Numbered from the stretch's first letter, positions 16,385-27,195 are shown. The stretch: DNA of 64,000 bases from Kyrpidia tusciae DSM 2912 (GCF_000092905.1 NC_014098.1:186001-250000); one strand, 5' to 3'. Notes: generated by a model not told the origin, from the sequence alone. Numbers and translations: made by a program.

Positions 16385-16681
16385 TCAATCAAAAAGGTCC
16401 TCGAAAATGTCAAACACACGCCTCTTCTTTTTTCTTTTGTCGTACTCCCCGTAGTGGTGGGAATGCATGTCCGGACGCTTTTCGTCATGCCGGCCATGCT
16501 CCCGCTCGGCTTCATCCAACCAGCGGTTAAACGGATCGCGAATTTCTCGAACTTCGCCCAGGATCTTGTCCAACTCGCCTCGGTCGAGCCACACGCCTTT
16601 GCAGCTCGGGAACACGTCGATCAACACGCCGTACTTTTCGACCTCTCGCATTCGCACGTTGTCACAGACCGGACAGTTCAT
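16385..16681 (-). CDS. TFIIB-type zinc-ribbon protein with one altered cysteine
   Basis: The 98-residue protein belongs to the zf-TFIIB family: MNCPVCD at the start and the signature GVWLDRGELDKIL. The second cysteine pair is normally CPSC; here it reads FPSC (TTC where TGC or TGT is expected), so one zinc ligand is missing. The C-terminal third is rich in His, Asp and Lys and ends acidic. ATG 16681 is used with AAAGGGG upstream; an ATG two codons earlier is possible. Function unknown. Confidence 0.8.
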   Translation of the reverse strand: MNCPVCDNVRMREVEKYGVLIDVFPSCKGVWLDRGELDKILGEVREIRDPFNRWLDEAEREHGRHDEKRPDMHSHHYGEYDKRKKKRRVFDIFEDLFD

Positions 16682-16795
16682 CCCCATTAACCCCTTTCCG
16701 TGGTGTGCGGCGGGCAAAAAAGCCGTCGCCCGCGGATGGTTGCCGGCGCCCGCCAGCGGTCAGACGATCCGGCGAAGAGGGTGGACGCTTTTATT

Positions 16796-17389
16796 CTATC
16801 GTTTTTTATAGACCCGCCGCCAGAGCAGGGCCAGGGCCGCCCCTGCGACGAAAATCCAAAGGATGTGTGACCGAACTGCTCTGAGCACTTCTTCCCACCG
16901 GTGCCCGAGTTGGAACCCGAGCAGAATCCACGTGCCCGCCCAGGCCGCGAACCCCAGAGTGCTCCACCACAGGTAGGAACCGGCCGGGATCCCGCTCATG
17001 CCGGCGATATAACTGCCCAGCGCCCGAAATCCCGGGAGAAAGCGCCCGAATACCAACATGAGCGGCCCGTAGTGATGGACCACCCGGTGAGCCCAGGGCC
17101 ACGCATCGTCTGGAACCACCCGGAAGAACGTGAGCCATTTCTGCGCGGAAGGTCCGAGCTTTCGCCCGGCGGCAAAGGCCATCAAACTGCCGCCCAGACA
17201 CCCCAGGGTGCCGGCCAGGGAAAGGTGCCAGAGTACCATGTGCCCCCGAGAGGCGAGAAAACCGTAGAATGCCAAGACGGCGTCCCCCGGGAAGGGAATA
17301 CCGAGGCCCTCGATGATCATCGCGGCGAAAAGCCCAAAGGGGCCATATTGGATCAATTGTTCCACAGCCCCGTTCCACCAGTCACCCAC
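16796..17389 (-). CDS. DedA-family membrane protein
   Basis: The 197-residue protein has the DedA core: an N-terminal re-entrant segment with EGLGIPFPGD, GRKLG, and FGRFLPGFRALGSYIAGMSGI. DedA proteins act in lipid scrambling and membrane homeostasis. The start is GTG 17389 behind a G-rich site. It is downstream of nothing on its strand, and a GGGGCGC/GCGCCCC hairpin lies in its 5' region around 17475-17497. Confidence 0.92.
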   Translation of the reverse strand: MGDWWNGAVEQLIQYGPFGLFAAMIIEGLGIPFPGDAVLAFYGFLASRGHMVLWHLSLAGTLGCLGGSLMAFAAGRKLGPSAQKWLTFFRVVPDDAWPWAHRVVHHYGPLMLVFGRFLPGFRALGSYIAGMSGIPAGSYLWWSTLGFAAWAGTWILLGFQLGHRWEEVLRAVRSHILWIFVAGAALALLWRRVYKKR

Positions 17390-17613
17390 GTCCCTCGCCC
17401 CCCGCCCTTATCTATACGCGGACGGGTCTCCCCGCTAGGACAGCCGTCCGGGGATTTCTCCCGGCAGGAGCACCCCCGGGGCGCCTTCCTTCAGCGCCCC
17501 GCCCGAAGAGAGAAAACGAGAAATTTCGGGCGGTTGATGAGGGGGACTTACCCGGTCAAAGGGGACGAAGGGTGCATTCAATAACATCGGAGGCCGAAAG
17601 GAGGTGTCGACAC

Positions 17614-17715
17614 ATGTACGACGGCGGCGTATTCGGTCCGGCCACCCGTTGGGCCGTGGTGTTCCTGATCATCTTTGTGTTGTTCTTCCTGCTGGTTCCT
17701 TGGGGGACCTGGTGA
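17614..17715 (+). CDS. YjcZ-like small hydrophobic sporulation protein
   Basis: A 33-codon gene with an excellent AAAGGAGGTG site 7 bases before ATG 17614. The product begins MYDGGVFGPATRW and continues with one hydrophobic helix (about 14-28) ending PWGTW, resembling the YjcZ/SscA group of tiny spore-associated proteins. A 12-bp hairpin follows. The family call rests on size and layout. Confidence 0.65.
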   Translation: MYDGGVFGPATRWAVVFLIIFVLFFLLVPWGTW

Positions 17716-17732
17716 GGAGCATGGGGAAGGCC

Positions 17733-17762
17733 AAGGCCGGCGGGGGGCCCGCCGGCCTTCGC
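17733..17762 (+). terminator. Terminator after the YjcZ-like gene
   Basis: A perfect 12-bp stem AAGGCCGGCGGG/CCCGCCGGCCTT with a GGG loop; only a weak T tail (TTCGCC) follows. Confidence 0.6.
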
Positions 17763-17888
17763 CCGAGGCGGACAAGCCCCTTGAGGGAGACTCCAGCGGC
17801 CGGTCACGGTCTGGCGAGCGTCAGCCCTTGCACCGACGATCTGCGGGGTGGTACGCTGTACATAATGAGTGGAGAACGGAGGGCCACA

Positions 17889-18782
17889 ATGGCGTCCTGG
17901 CGGGCGGATTTGTTATTGTTGATGGTGGTGGCAGTTTGGGGGAGCACATTCGTTGTGGTTCGGGACGCCGTCGCTGAAATGGGAACCATGGGAGTTCTGG
18001 CGTCGCGGTTCACGGTCGCGGCCCTGGCCCTTGGAGTCTTCGGGTTCAAATCTGTCCGCACGGCCCGCATATCGGAGATCCGGGCGGGTGTCGCCGTGGG
18101 TCTGGCGTACTTTCTGGGGTTCGCGCTTCAAACGGCCGGCCTCGCATCGACCACGGCTTCCAAGGCGGGATTTATTACAGGGCTATCCGTGGTGGGGGTT
18201 CCCTTCATCGCTTATCTGGTGTGGAAGGTCAAACCCAGCGTCGACGCCGTGGCTGGCGTGATTTTCGCCACTGCGGGCCTGGCTTTTTTAAGTCTGGCCG
18301 ATGTTCGGGGCGTGGGAATCGGCGACTTATTGGTCCTGGGGTGTGCCGTGGCCTTCTCAGTCCAGTACCTGCTCGTTTCCCACTTTAGTGTGCCATGTCG
18401 CATTGTCCCATGGACGTTCTACCAGCTGGTCACAGTGGCGCTATTGAGCCTGATGGGGAGTGCACTGTCCGGTACCTCCCCGCTGCCCGCCAGCACCCGG
18501 GCGTGGTCGGCGGCACTATTTCTCGGCCTTGTGGCCACCGCTTTGGTGACGGTGTTGCAAAACATCGGCCAGCGCTACACAACGGCCACCCGGGCGGCGC
18601 TGATATTTTCCCTCGAGCCGGTCTTTGCGGCGATATTTGGCCATTTTATTCAAGGCGATCAATTGACCGGCCGCATGGCGATTGGCGCCGCGCTGATCCT
18701 GCTCGGAATGATCACCGCCGAACTGCAGTGGGTCACCCATTGGCGCCTTCGGCGGGAAGAACAGCGGATGATCACAAGGTAA
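17889..18782 (+). CDS. EamA/DMT-family transporter
   Basis: The 297-residue protein has ten hydrophobic helices in two EamA repeats: an N-terminal VVAVWGSTFVVVRDAV and a C-terminal ALIFSLEPVFAAIFG, the classic DMT signatures. Such proteins export amino acids or other metabolites. ATG 17889 follows GGAGGG; an in-frame ATG at 17865 is less likely. Substrate not predictable. Confidence 0.9.
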   Translation: MASWRADLLLLMVVAVWGSTFVVVRDAVAEMGTMGVLASRFTVAALALGVFGFKSVRTARISEIRAGVAVGLAYFLGFALQTAGLASTTASKAGFITGLSVVGVPFIAYLVWKVKPSVDAVAGVIFATAGLAFLSLADVRGVGIGDLLVLGCAVAFSVQYLLVSHFSVPCRIVPWTFYQLVTVALLSLMGSALSGTSPLPASTRAWSAALFLGLVATALVTVLQNIGQRYTTATRAALIFSLEPVFAAIFGHFIQGDQLTGRMAIGAALILLGMITAELQWVTHWRLRREEQRMITR

Positions 18783-18913
18783 CACGGACGGATTGCCCCG
18801 CGGTTTGGGCGGCTTCGGCGACACGGGCCGCCTTTTGCGGAGGGATGCCGGCCCCGGGCCACGGGGTTGGACACCGATCGGTGGCGAGAAACGGGAAAGG
18901 GCGGAGTTTATCG

Positions 18914-19945
18914 ATGGCCAAGTTTCGGGAAAGCGATTTGATCCGACAATGGCAGACCCGGGTCCCGACCCCACGCCCCGAGACAGTGATGGGAATCGGT
19001 GATGATGCGGCGGTGTTGGAGCCCCAGTCCGGCGGACGGCTGTTGGTGTCCACGGACATGATGGTGGAAAATGTTCATTTTTCCCTGGAATGGATGACCA
19101 TTCGGGAAGTGGGGTTTAAGGCGGTATCGGCGGCGGTGAGCGACATTGCTGCCATGGGCGGTGAGCCTCGGCACATTCTCGCCAGTGTCGGGATTCCGGC
19201 CGGTGTCCAGCTTGAGGACGCGGATGCCTTATATGAGGGAATTGGGGAGGCCTGTCGATTGTACGGCCTGGACATGGTCGGCGGGGATACGGTGGCGTCG
19301 CCGGCGGGATGGGTGATCGATATGGTGGTCCTGGGTTTGGCGACAGATCGAGTCCTCACCCGGGGCGGAGGCCGTCCCGGGGACGTGCTCGCGGTCACCG
19401 GTTATCTGGGCGGGGCCGCGGCGGGGCTCGACTGGCTTCGGGGCGGGGGACAAGCGGTGGTGACGACCCCGGACGAGCGCTGGGTGTTGTTGGACATGCA
19501 CAGGAGGCCTCTCGCCCAGGTGGAGGCGGGCCGGATCCTGGCGCAATCGGGGGCCACGGCCTGTGATGATGTCACCGACGGCTTGGCGGCGGAGCTTCGG
19601 GCGCTCAGCCAGGCCAGCGGATATGGATGTTTTATCGAAAGCCAGCGCATTCCCACTCACCCGGCGGTGCGCAACTACGCCCTGAGGAGAGGGAAGAGTC
19701 CCGTGGACTGGGCGTTGTTCGGAGGGGACGACTATCAATTGGTTTGCTGCATTCCCCCCACTCGGTTTGCCGCCGCCCAGGCGGGGTGCATGGCAGCGGG
19801 AGTCATGCTCACGGTGATCGGCCGAGTGACGGAGGATCCCGCGCTGTTGTGGCGCTCTCCCTCGGGCGTGGTCGAAGAACTGCCCGACGGCGGGTTTGAC
19901 CATTTTGCGGGAGAGGGGGAGGAGTATGGGCGCGGGGGTTGGTGA
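18914..19945 (+). CDS. thiL: Thiamine-monophosphate kinase
   Basis: ThiL phosphorylates thiamine monophosphate to the cofactor thiamine pyrophosphate. The 343-residue protein shows GIGDDAAVLE, the Mg-binding STDMMVENVHF, SDIAAMGG, VGGDTV and the C-terminal LFGGDDYQLV. ATG 18914 has GGCGGAG upstream. Its 3' end overlaps tsaE by 20 bp, and thiL heads the t6A gene row as in Bacillus (ydiA-E). Confidence 0.95.
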   Translation: MAKFRESDLIRQWQTRVPTPRPETVMGIGDDAAVLEPQSGGRLLVSTDMMVENVHFSLEWMTIREVGFKAVSAAVSDIAAMGGEPRHILASVGIPAGVQLEDADALYEGIGEACRLYGLDMVGGDTVASPAGWVIDMVVLGLATDRVLTRGGGRPGDVLAVTGYLGGAAAGLDWLRGGGQAVVTTPDERWVLLDMHRRPLAQVEAGRILAQSGATACDDVTDGLAAELRALSQASGYGCFIESQRIPTHPAVRNYALRRGKSPVDWALFGGDDYQLVCCIPPTRFAAAQAGCMAAGVMLTVIGRVTEDPALLWRSPSGVVEELPDGGFDHFAGEGEEYGRGGW

Positions 19946-20480
19946 GCCGCCGCTGACAGAGCGGGGGACGGCGGATCTGGAAGCTTGGCGCACGACGACT
20001 CGGTCTCCGGGAGAAACCCGGGCCTTGGGGCGATTGTTGGGCAAGATGGCGAAGCCTCAGACCTCGGTATGCCTCTTTGGAGATCTGGGAGCGGGCAAAA
20101 CCACTTTTGTCAAGGGATTGGCCGAGGGCCTGGGGATTTCCGGGCCGGTAACCAGTCCGACCTTCACGATTGTGTCCGAGTACCAGGGACGGTTGCCGTT
20201 GTACCACGTAGATGTCTACCGGCTGGGGGAGGCGGCGGCAGAAGAACCCCTGGGGTTGGAAGAATATTTTGAAGGAAATGGGGTGGCGGCGGTGGAATGG
20301 GCGGAATGGGTGGAACCCCTTCTGCCCGACGACCGTCTGACCATTCGGATCGAGCGCGCCGGGGAGGCGAACGCCCGGGTGGTTGAGATGGCGGCCTCGG
20401 GTCCCCGGCATCGCGCCTTGCTCCGGGAGGTGATTCGGCGATGGTCCGACTGGCAATCGACACCGCGACAGCAGCCTTGA
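19926..20480 (+). CDS. tsaE: tRNA t6A biosynthesis ATPase TsaE
   Basis: TsaE is the ATPase that activates the TsaB-TsaD complex making N6-threonylcarbamoyl-adenosine in tRNA. The 184-residue protein carries Walker [20 protein letters not shown] and HVDVYRL, and the C-terminal VEWAEW motif. Its N-terminal 35 residues are an extension. ATG 19926 follows GGGGGAGGAG. It overlaps thiL and tsaB (by 40 bp), so the row is tightly coupled. Confidence 0.95.
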   Translation: MGAGVGEPPLTERGTADLEAWRTTTRSPGETRALGRLLGKMAKPQTSVCLFGDLGAGKTTFVKGLAEGLGISGPVTSPTFTIVSEYQGRLPLYHVDVYRLGEAAAEEPLGLEEYFEGNGVAAVEWAEWVEPLLPDDRLTIRIERAGEANARVVEMAASGPRHRALLREVIRRWSDWQSTPRQQP

Positions 20481-21151
20481 GCATGGCGGTGGAGGAGTCG
20501 GGAAGCATCCTGGCGGAAGCGGTGCTACAGCTGGGAAGGGATCACTCGGTGTACATTCTACCCTGGCTGGAGAGGGTGTTGGCCGGGGCCGGGAAAGGAC
20601 CGGCCGATCTGAACCGGGTCGTTGTCGGAGTGGGGCCCGGTTCTTACACAGGGGTCCGGGTGGGGGTGACTGTGGCGAAAACCCTGGGGTGGGCACTGGG
20701 GATTCCGGTGGTGCCGGTGTCCACTTTGTCGGGCTTGGCCGGGCGCGGGCGATTCTTTGACGGTGTGGTCGTGCCGATGGTGGACGCTCGGCGGGAGCGG
20801 GTATACGCGGCCTGGTTTACCGGGGGAAGGAAAGGCGGTGTGGTGAGGGAGTCTCCGGATCGAGTGTGGCCGGTGGCGGAGTTGGCTGAGCGGCTGGCTG
20901 AAGACGGGCGGGCGGTGCTCGCCTTGGGGGATGGCGGGATGAGGTATGCGCCGATATGGAGAGAGCGGCTGGGAGGCCGGTTGCGGCTGGCGCCGCCGGA
21001 CCAGTTCGGGGTCCGGGCTGCCGATTTGTTGGCCGCCGAGGAAGCGTCCGGTGACCAAGGCCCTCTTCTTGGCAATGCGGTTCACGGGCTTGTGCCCCAA
21101 TATCTTCAATTAGCAGAGGCGGAAGCGCGATGGCGGGATCGTCAGCACTGA
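20441..21151 (+). CDS. tsaB: tRNA t6A biosynthesis protein TsaB
   Basis: A 236-residue ASKHA-fold partner of TsaD; it scaffolds the complex. [14 protein letters not shown] at the start and GVGPGSYTGVRVGVTVAKTL at about 65-84 are diagnostic, as is VPMVDARRERVY. It starts within tsaE and overlaps rimI by 22 bp. Confidence 0.95.
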   Translation: MVRLAIDTATAALSMAVEESGSILAEAVLQLGRDHSVYILPWLERVLAGAGKGPADLNRVVVGVGPGSYTGVRVGVTVAKTLGWALGIPVVPVSTLSGLAGRGRFFDGVVVPMVDARRERVYAAWFTGGRKGGVVRESPDRVWPVAELAERLAEDGRAVLALGDGGMRYAPIWRERLGGRLRLAPPDQFGVRAADLLAAEEASGDQGPLLGNAVHGLVPQYLQLAEAEARWRDRQH

Positions 21152-21783
21152 TCATTCGTCCGATGCGCACCACCGATCTCGACCGCATTCAGGAAATTGA
21201 ACGGGCCTCGTTTACAGTGCCTTGGTCCCGGAACGCCTTCTACGGCGAATTGGCGGACAACCATTTTGCCCGATACATTGTGGCCCAGCGCGGGGATTTG
21301 GTGGTGGGTTATGCGGGGATGTGGCTCATTCTCGATGAAGCGCACATTACGAACATCGCGGTTCACCCTGCGGCGAGGAGGCAGCACGTGGGGGAAACGC
21401 TGTTGCGCTATGCCATGGCCTATGCCCGAAGCCAGGGCGCCATGCGGATGACTCTGGAGGTGCGTGTATCCAACGCCCCTGCCCAGCATCTGTATCGCAA
21501 ACTGGGATTTACCGCCAAGGGTGTGCGCCGGGGCTATTATACAGATAATCACGAAGACGCCATCATTATGTGGGCAGAATTGGCGCAGTTCGACGGCCGG
21601 ATCGACCCGGAAGCAGAGGCGGGAGCGGCGGCCCCGGGAGACTCCGTCCCCGGTTTCGGACGCGAGGTCCGTGGCCCAGGGCCAGGGGTGAAATCGTCTC
21701 CAGGGAAGAATGATGGGGAGCGGGAGAAGAGTGCCGAGGATCGACGGGAGGGTAGGCGTCCCGGGGATGCCGGCGAAGTTTGA
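21130..21783 (+). CDS. rimI: RimI-like N-terminal acetyltransferase with charged tail
   Basis: A GNAT protein of 217 residues. The acetyltransferase core (about 8-155) has HITNIAVHPAARRQHVGETLL (acetyl-CoA loop) and NAPAQHLYRKLGF; it acetylates protein N-termini, classically ribosomal S18. The last 60 residues are a low-complexity Gly/Arg/Glu tail absent from typical RimI (about 150 aa). It lies between tsaB and tsaD as in Bacillus. Confidence 0.9.
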   Translation: MAGSSALIIRPMRTTDLDRIQEIERASFTVPWSRNAFYGELADNHFARYIVAQRGDLVVGYAGMWLILDEAHITNIAVHPAARRQHVGETLLRYAMAYARSQGAMRMTLEVRVSNAPAQHLYRKLGFTAKGVRRGYYTDNHEDAIIMWAELAQFDGRIDPEAEAGAAAPGDSVPGFGREVRGPGPGVKSSPGKNDGEREKSAEDRREGRRPGDAGEV

Positions 21784-21835
21784 ACGGGGCACGAGGGCTT
21801 TCGGGAACGCGAGTACGAAAGGGGTGAAACGAGGC

Positions 21836-23002
21836 ATGGAGCGGACGATGGACGGGGCTGCGGTGGCGGGAAAAGATTCCGCTTTGCTCGGGAAGACCGG
21901 GGCTGAGGTCAGGGAGGGGGATCGAGAGAAAGGTCTCATTCTGGCTGTGGAGACCAGCTGCGACGAAACGGCGGCGTCGGTGGTGGAGGGGGGCACCCGC
22001 ATCCGCTCCAATATCGTGAGCTCCCAAATCGCGATTCACCGGCGGTTCGGAGGGGTCGTCCCGGAGGTGGCCTCCCGGGGGCATGTGGAACAGATTACGG
22101 CCGTTATGGCGGCAGCACTAGAGGACGCCGGGGTGCACCCCCGGGATTTGGCCGCCGTGGCGGTCACCTACGGTCCCGGGTTGGTGGGGGCCCTGCTGGT
22201 TGGGCTCATGGCGGCCAAGACTTTTGCGTGGGTTCACGGTCTACCCTTAATTGGCGTTCACCACATCGTCGGTCACCTGTTTGCCCATCGTCTCGCCGGC
22301 GGCCCGGAACCGCCATGGCTCGCCTTGGTCGTTTCCGGGGGACATACCGAGTTGATTCATATACCGAATGACCACACCTTCGAGGTGCTGGGGCGGACCC
22401 GGGACGACGCCGCCGGGGAAGCTTTCGATAAGACGGCCAGGGCCTTGGGGTTGCCGTACCCGGGAGGGCCCCAGATCGACGCTTTGGCAAGCTCCGGGGA
22501 CCCGGAGCGATACGCCTTTCCGCGTAGCTGGCTGGAGGAGGATTCGTTAGATTTCAGTTTTAGCGGTCTGAAGACAGCCGTTTTGAATCTGTTAAATGAC
22601 GCCCACCGGCGCGGTGATGAGGTGCGCCCGGAGGATGTGGCGGCGTCCTTCCAGGCAGCGGTGGTGGAGGTGTTGGTGGAGAAAACTGTCCGGGCGGTTC
22701 GGAGATACCCAGGAGTGCCGGTGGTGGTGGCTGGAGGGGTGGCGGCCAACTCCACCTTGCGCCGCGAAATGGACCGCCGGGCGGAAGAAGAAGGATTTCT
22801 CTGGTCGGCGCCTCCCTTGGCTCTGTGTACAGACAATGCGGCGATGATCGCGGCGGCGGCTTGGCCTCGACTGAGTCGCGGGTGGTTTCACGGTATGGAT
22901 CTGAATGCCCGGGCGAACTTGGGGCTCGAGGCCTGGGCGGCGGGAGATGGAGTGGCGGCGTTCCCGCCGCATGATCCGCCGGATGGGAGGCGTCGCCACT
23001 GA
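21836..23002 (+). CDS. tsaD: tRNA N6-threonylcarbamoyladenosine synthase catalytic subunit TsaD
   Basis: TsaD transfers threonylcarbamoyl from its adenylate to A37 of ANN-decoding tRNAs. The 388-residue product has AVETSCDETAASVV, the iron-binding HHIVGHLFAH, VVSGGHTELI and VVAGGVAANS. A 35-residue N-terminal extension precedes the conserved core. ATG 21836 follows AAAGGGG; the frame is open further upstream into rimI. It completes the tsaE-tsaB-rimI-tsaD cluster. Confidence 0.95.
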   Translation: MERTMDGAAVAGKDSALLGKTGAEVREGDREKGLILAVETSCDETAASVVEGGTRIRSNIVSSQIAIHRRFGGVVPEVASRGHVEQITAVMAAALEDAGVHPRDLAAVAVTYGPGLVGALLVGLMAAKTFAWVHGLPLIGVHHIVGHLFAHRLAGGPEPPWLALVVSGGHTELIHIPNDHTFEVLGRTRDDAAGEAFDKTARALGLPYPGGPQIDALASSGDPERYAFPRSWLEEDSLDFSFSGLKTAVLNLLNDAHRRGDEVRPEDVAASFQAAVVEVLVEKTVRAVRRYPGVPVVVAGGVAANSTLRREMDRRAEEEGFLWSAPPLALCTDNAAMIAAAAWPRLSRGWFHGMDLNARANLGLEAWAAGDGVAAFPPHDPPDGRRRH

Positions 23003-23042
23003 GTCACTGGGGGTTGGGGTCCGGACACGGGGGGGGATCCGT

Positions 23043-23645
23043 ATGGACAAAGGAGCGTGGAGGCGCCGGCTGCTTCAATGGCGGGATGACCTGGGGGCCA
23101 GGGATCGCGAGAAACGGGAAGCCGCTTTGGCCGCCTGGGCGACTCGTTGGCTGGGGGGGATGCCCCCGGGGATCCTCATGGCCTACGCAGCCATTCGTTC
23201 TGAAGTGAACCTGAAATCGGTGGTGGAGTGGGCATGGAACCACGGATGGACCGTGGCCTTTCCTCGGGTGGAAGAATCCCATCGCATAAGCGCTGTGGCG
23301 GCGGACAGCTGGGAAGCGCTTTCCCCCGGGGCCTTCGGGATTCCAGAACCGACAGGGCCGGCCCTGAGTCCCGGAGATCTCGACGTGATCGTCGTGCCTG
23401 GGGCAGCTTTCGATCGGCTCGGGCGACGGCTCGGGTATGGGCAAGGATTTTATGACCGATTCCTGCCCCAGGTGCCCCAGGCTAAAGTCGTGGGCGCAGC
23501 TTTTGCCGAACAATGGGTGGATGCGTTGCCGGCAGATCCTCACGATGTACCCGTGCAGTATGTGCTGACCGAATACGGGGTGTGGTCGGTCCAAGACCGG
23601 GGATTTGTGGATCTTGGCGGCGGTACAACAGGAGAGCGGGGATAG
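23043..23645 (+). CDS. 5-formyltetrahydrofolate cyclo-ligase
   Basis: This enzyme converts 5-formyl-THF to 5,10-methenyl-THF using ATP, salvaging folate. The 200-residue protein has the C-terminal signature RLGYGQGFYDRFL and the N-terminal MAYAAIRSEVN. ATG 23043 is used with a G-rich site upstream. It follows tsaD by 40 bp, where Bacillus has other genes (moaC, rex). Confidence 0.93.
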   Translation: MDKGAWRRRLLQWRDDLGARDREKREAALAAWATRWLGGMPPGILMAYAAIRSEVNLKSVVEWAWNHGWTVAFPRVEESHRISAVAADSWEALSPGAFGIPEPTGPALSPGDLDVIVVPGAAFDRLGRRLGYGQGFYDRFLPQVPQAKVVGAAFAEQWVDALPADPHDVPVQYVLTEYGVWSVQDRGFVDLGGGTTGERG

Positions 23646-23742
23646 GGGTAAGACCGGCGCCCCGGCCCCGCGAGGCGCGAGTGCTTGAAATAGCTGGATA
23701 TGTTTCAAGCAACGGTAGGCTGGGAGGAAAGGGGCGACCCGG

Positions 23743-24495
23743 GTGGAGGCACCTCAAGACCAACCGAAAACTTTCGTCGAACACCTGGCGGAGTTGCGAA
23801 AACTCCTCATTCAAACCCTAATCGTGTTTGTGATCGCCCTGGGGGTCGCGTTTTCTTACGTGGACCGCGTGCTGGTGTGGCTGGAAATCCCCGCCGTGCG
23901 GGCCGGGCTCGGCCGCCCCATGGTCCTGGGAGCCGGGGAGGTGGTGCGGGTCTATTTTATGTTGGCGGGTGTCACCGCACTGGGGGTCACGCTTCCGTTC
24001 CTGTTATTGCAGATCTGGAGGTTTGTCGCCCCGGGTCTGACCCCCCGGGAGCGGCGGGCTGCCCTGGCTTACATTCCCATGGCTTTGTTCATCTTCCTCG
24101 CCGGGGTATCTTTTGGATATTTTTTGGTCTTTCCCACGGTGTTTCGATTTCTCATCCGTTTGGGGGCGGAGCAATTTAACGTCCAGATCACCGCGGGAAA
24201 CTATTTCGGCTTCATGATCAACCTCATCGTGCCCCTGGGGCTGGTTTTTGAATTGCCGCTAGTGACCATGTTTCTAACGCGGTTAGGCATTGTGACTCCG
24301 GCTACCTTGGGCAAAATGAGAAAATACGCATACCTCGTGTTAGTGATCATCGGGGCGATGATCACCCCCCCAGACTTCGTCTCCCACCTCAGTGTCACGA
24401 TTCCTATGATTCTTCTATACGAACTCAGTGTGACCGTCTCAAAATGGGTTTGGGCGAGGCGACAAAAAAATCCCGACGACCCGGTTGAAAACTGA
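23743..24495 (+). CDS. tatC: Sec-independent protein translocase TatC
   Basis: TatC is the membrane receptor for folded exported proteins with twin-arginine signals. The 250-residue protein has the N-terminal FVEHLAELRKLL motif and six helices, including FVAPGLTPRERR and the conserved FELPLV. The start is GTG 23743 with AAAGGGG before it. No tatA is adjacent, unlike Bacillus tatAy-tatCy. It lies immediately before groES, whose promoter overlaps its stop. Confidence 0.95.
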   Translation: MEAPQDQPKTFVEHLAELRKLLIQTLIVFVIALGVAFSYVDRVLVWLEIPAVRAGLGRPMVLGAGEVVRVYFMLAGVTALGVTLPFLLLQIWRFVAPGLTPRERRAALAYIPMALFIFLAGVSFGYFLVFPTVFRFLIRLGAEQFNVQITAGNYFGFMINLIVPLGLVFELPLVTMFLTRLGIVTPATLGKMRKYAYLVLVIIGAMITPPDFVSHLSVTIPMILLYELSVTVSKWVWARRQKNPDDPVEN

Positions 24496-24513
24496 AATGG
24501 GATCCATTAATAT
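24485..24513 (+). promoter_or_regulatory. Promoter of groES-groEL
   Basis: TTGAAA (24485-24490), a 17-base spacer and TAATAT (24508-24513). The -35 overlaps the end of tatC. The CIRCE element follows at 24525. Confidence 0.65.
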
Positions 24514-24524
24514 AGAGGGTGGCG

Positions 24525-24551
24525 TTAGCACTCGGGTAAAGCGAGTGCTAA
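24525..24551 (+). promoter_or_regulatory. CIRCE operator (HrcA-binding site)
   Basis: TTAGCACTC, nine bases, GAGTGCTAA: an exact match to the CIRCE consensus, in the groESL leader. HrcA represses the operon here; hrcA itself is not in the window. Confidence 0.98.
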
Positions 24552-24590
24552 CAACATCGCAACGGAAACTTTACGTGAGGAGGGTCTTGC

Positions 24591-24875
24591 ATGATCAAGC
24601 CGCTGGCAGATCGCGTCGTGATCCGTCCGGTTGAAAAGGAAGAAAAGACCGCGAGCGGGATCGTCCTACCCGATACCGCCAAGGAGAAGCCCCAAGAGGG
24701 GGAAGTGGTGGCGGTGGGCCCCGGTCGCATGGAAGAAGGGCGCCGGGTTGAGATGGAAGTGAAGGTGGGCGACCGGGTGATCTATTCGAAGTACGCCGGA
24801 ACTGAAGTCAAGTACGACGGTGTCGAGTACCTGATCCTCCGGGAAAGCGATATCTTAGCCGTGCTGGAAAAGTAA
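24591..24875 (+). CDS. groES: Co-chaperonin GroES
   Basis: The 94-residue lid of the chaperonin. [13 protein letters not shown] at the start, the mobile loop [12 protein letters not shown] and the end SDILAVLEK are diagnostic. GAGGAGGG precedes ATG 24591. First gene of the CIRCE-controlled operon, followed by groEL after 48 bp. Confidence 0.98.
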   Translation: MIKPLADRVVIRPVEKEEKTASGIVLPDTAKEKPQEGEVVAVGPGRMEEGRRVEMEVKVGDRVIYSKYAGTEVKYDGVEYLILRESDILAVLEK

Positions 24876-24917
24876 GTGGGCCATAGCCCGCAAGATACTT
24901 AATTAACGGGGAGGTAA

Positions 24918-26543
<1,626 letters not shown>

Positions 26544-26572
26544 TCCGGCGCCGGGCGCCGGAAGCGCGAAAA

Positions 26573-26613
26573 GGCGGGAATCCCTTGCAACCGGGGTTTC
26601 CGCCTCTTCTCAT
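26573..26613 (+). terminator. Terminator of the groESL operon
   Basis: GGCGGGAATCCC pairs (with G-T pairs) with GGGGTTTCCGCC, followed by the T-rich tail TCTTCTCATTT. Confidence 0.75.
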
Positions 26614-26799
26614 TTGGCAGCACTCATCAGGTTATGGGATGGCGGCTTATTGCGAAAGGCGAGTTGGTCCGTGACCGGGATGGTGGCAGCTGGTGTTCAG
26701 TTGTCACCTCGCACCCCTCCCGTCATCGTGGAAAACTGAGCCAAGACGGGTAGCTGTGCAGAAGAGGGGTCACGTTTACCGGGGAGGAGGCCGCATCAG

Positions 26800-27195
26800 T
26801 TGAACTTGGGATTAGACACACGAAATACGATCTTGGAAGTCCTGGGCATTGACATTGTGGAGGTGGGCGCGGAACGGGTGATTGCCACGATGCCCGTCAC
26901 AGCGGCCACCAAGCAGCCCGCCGGCATTTTGCACGGGGGTGCCTCCGTGGTGTTGGCGGAGACCGTGGCCACTCTCGGAACATGGAACCTGATTGACCAG
27001 GAAAGTCAGCAGGCGGTAGGCATAGAGATCAACGCCAATCACATACGCAGTAAATCGGACGGTGTGGTGACCGCCACAGGTGTCCCGTTGCACCGCGGCC
27101 GATCGACCATGGTCTGGGATATTAAGATTACCGACGAAGATGGGAAATTGATCTGTGTGTCACGGTGCACGACGGCCATCCTGAACAAAAAATAG
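26800..27195 (+). CDS. Hotdog-fold thioesterase, PaaI/MenI-like
   Basis: The 131-residue protein has the hotdog signature LHGGASVVLAETVAT with the catalytic Glu, and INANHIRSKSDG. Members hydrolyse acyl-CoA thioesters, for example DHNA-CoA in menaquinone synthesis or phenylacetyl-CoA. The start is TTG 26800 behind GGGGAGGAGG. It stands alone between two terminators, so the exact substrate cannot be inferred. Confidence 0.88.
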   Translation: MNLGLDTRNTILEVLGIDIVEVGAERVIATMPVTAATKQPAGILHGGASVVLAETVATLGTWNLIDQESQQAVGIEINANHIRSKSDGVVTATGVPLHRGRSTMVWDIKITDEDGKLICVSRCTTAILNKK

